The notes beneath the pieces are model-generated. The model searched no databases. It was not told the DNA's origin and saw only the letters and a list, made by a program, of their open reading frames with translations. A DNA stretch of 6,875 nt from an uncultured Lachnospiraceae bacterium (GTDB lineage: Bacteria; Bacillota; Clostridia; Lachnospirales; Lachnospiraceae), in contig CALZEZ010000072.1 of NCBI GenBank assembly GCA_945643825.1, positions 1 through 6,875 on the forward strand, given 5' to 3'. A program made the translations under genes and the position numbers. Below, piece by piece: positions 6,753-6,875 of the stretch. The first letter of the stretch is position 1, and each line of letters opens with the position of its first letter.

Positions 6753-6875
6753 ATTTGTTTGCAGGACACAATTCCACTGCTGTTCCTGCTCTCCTAAGCT
6801 GATCTGCCTCTCGAAGCATTTTCTCATACGTATCAGCTGTATAATAAAGTATCCTTTTCTGTGGCATACCCTCCA
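6751..6875 (-). CDS. hisZ: HisZ, ATP phosphoribosyltransferase regulatory subunit, last 40 residues only
   Basis: A reading frame enters from the right edge and ends in TAG at 6753-6751, 10 bp before hisG. It reads EGMPQKRILYYTADTYEKML followed by READQLRRAGTAVELCPANK. The Tyr-Thr start of a strand, the helix with EADQLRRAG and the following VEL strand resemble the C-terminal end of HisZ, a histidyl-tRNA-synthetase-like protein without charging activity. HisZ assembles with short HisG into the active transferase and carries the histidine feedback site. Only about a tenth of the protein is visible, so the call rests mostly on position next to a short-form HisG. A different upstream gene cannot be excluded from 40 residues alone. 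Confidence 0.75.
   Translation of the reverse strand, partial: EGMPQKRILYYTADTYEKMLREADQLRRAGTAVELCPANK

Noticed and set aside
6741..6827. Longer hisG start adding 29 residues
   Set aside because: The added residues have no resemblance to HisG, the extension would overlap hisZ by 77 bp, and a good ribosome binding site stands before the ATG at 6740.

Overview
This window looks like chromosomal DNA of an anaerobic Firmicute, most likely a Lachnospiraceae-type clostridium. The basis is the gene families and their order: a short-form HisG with HisZ, a HisIE carrying an extra N-terminal TIM-barrel-like region, and a radical SAM / DUF2344 pair. Shine-Dalgarno sites are of the AGGAGG type. The assignment is inferred from gene content, not from a database search. 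Every gene I can support lies on the minus strand, so transcription runs from high to low coordinates. I see no tRNA, rRNA, CRISPR array, insertion sequence or phage gene.

Right part (6875 down to about 2869): the distal part of a histidine biosynthesis operon, in the order hisZ (3' end only), hisG, hisD, hisB, hisIE. Gaps are 10, 2, 12 and 6 bp, so the genes are almost certainly co-transcribed. HisZ and the short HisG together form ATP phosphoribosyltransferase (step 1). HisIE does steps 2 and 3, HisB does imidazoleglycerol-phosphate dehydration, and HisD does the last two oxidations to histidine. hisA, hisF, hisH and hisC are absent from this stretch and must lie elsewhere. The operon ends in a clear intrinsic terminator 10 bp after the hisIE stop codon.

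Left part (2819 down to 1): a second transcription unit. It holds a small, unrecognised single-span membrane protein (or possible lipoprotein), then a B12-binding radical SAM protein of the TIGR03960 type, then the 5' part of its usual partner, a TIGR03936/DUF2344 protein, which runs off the left edge.

Two observations stand out. First, the radical SAM gene is split by a single in-frame TAG at 816-818. The reading frame continues without any shift for 116 more codons of typical family sequence, including a second Cys-x3-Cys-x2-Cys cluster. Second, the ~225-residue N-terminal region of HisIE aligns end to end with HisF but has lost its catalytic aspartates and most of its phosphate-binding loops. 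It therefore looks like a pseudoenzyme fused to two intact enzymes.
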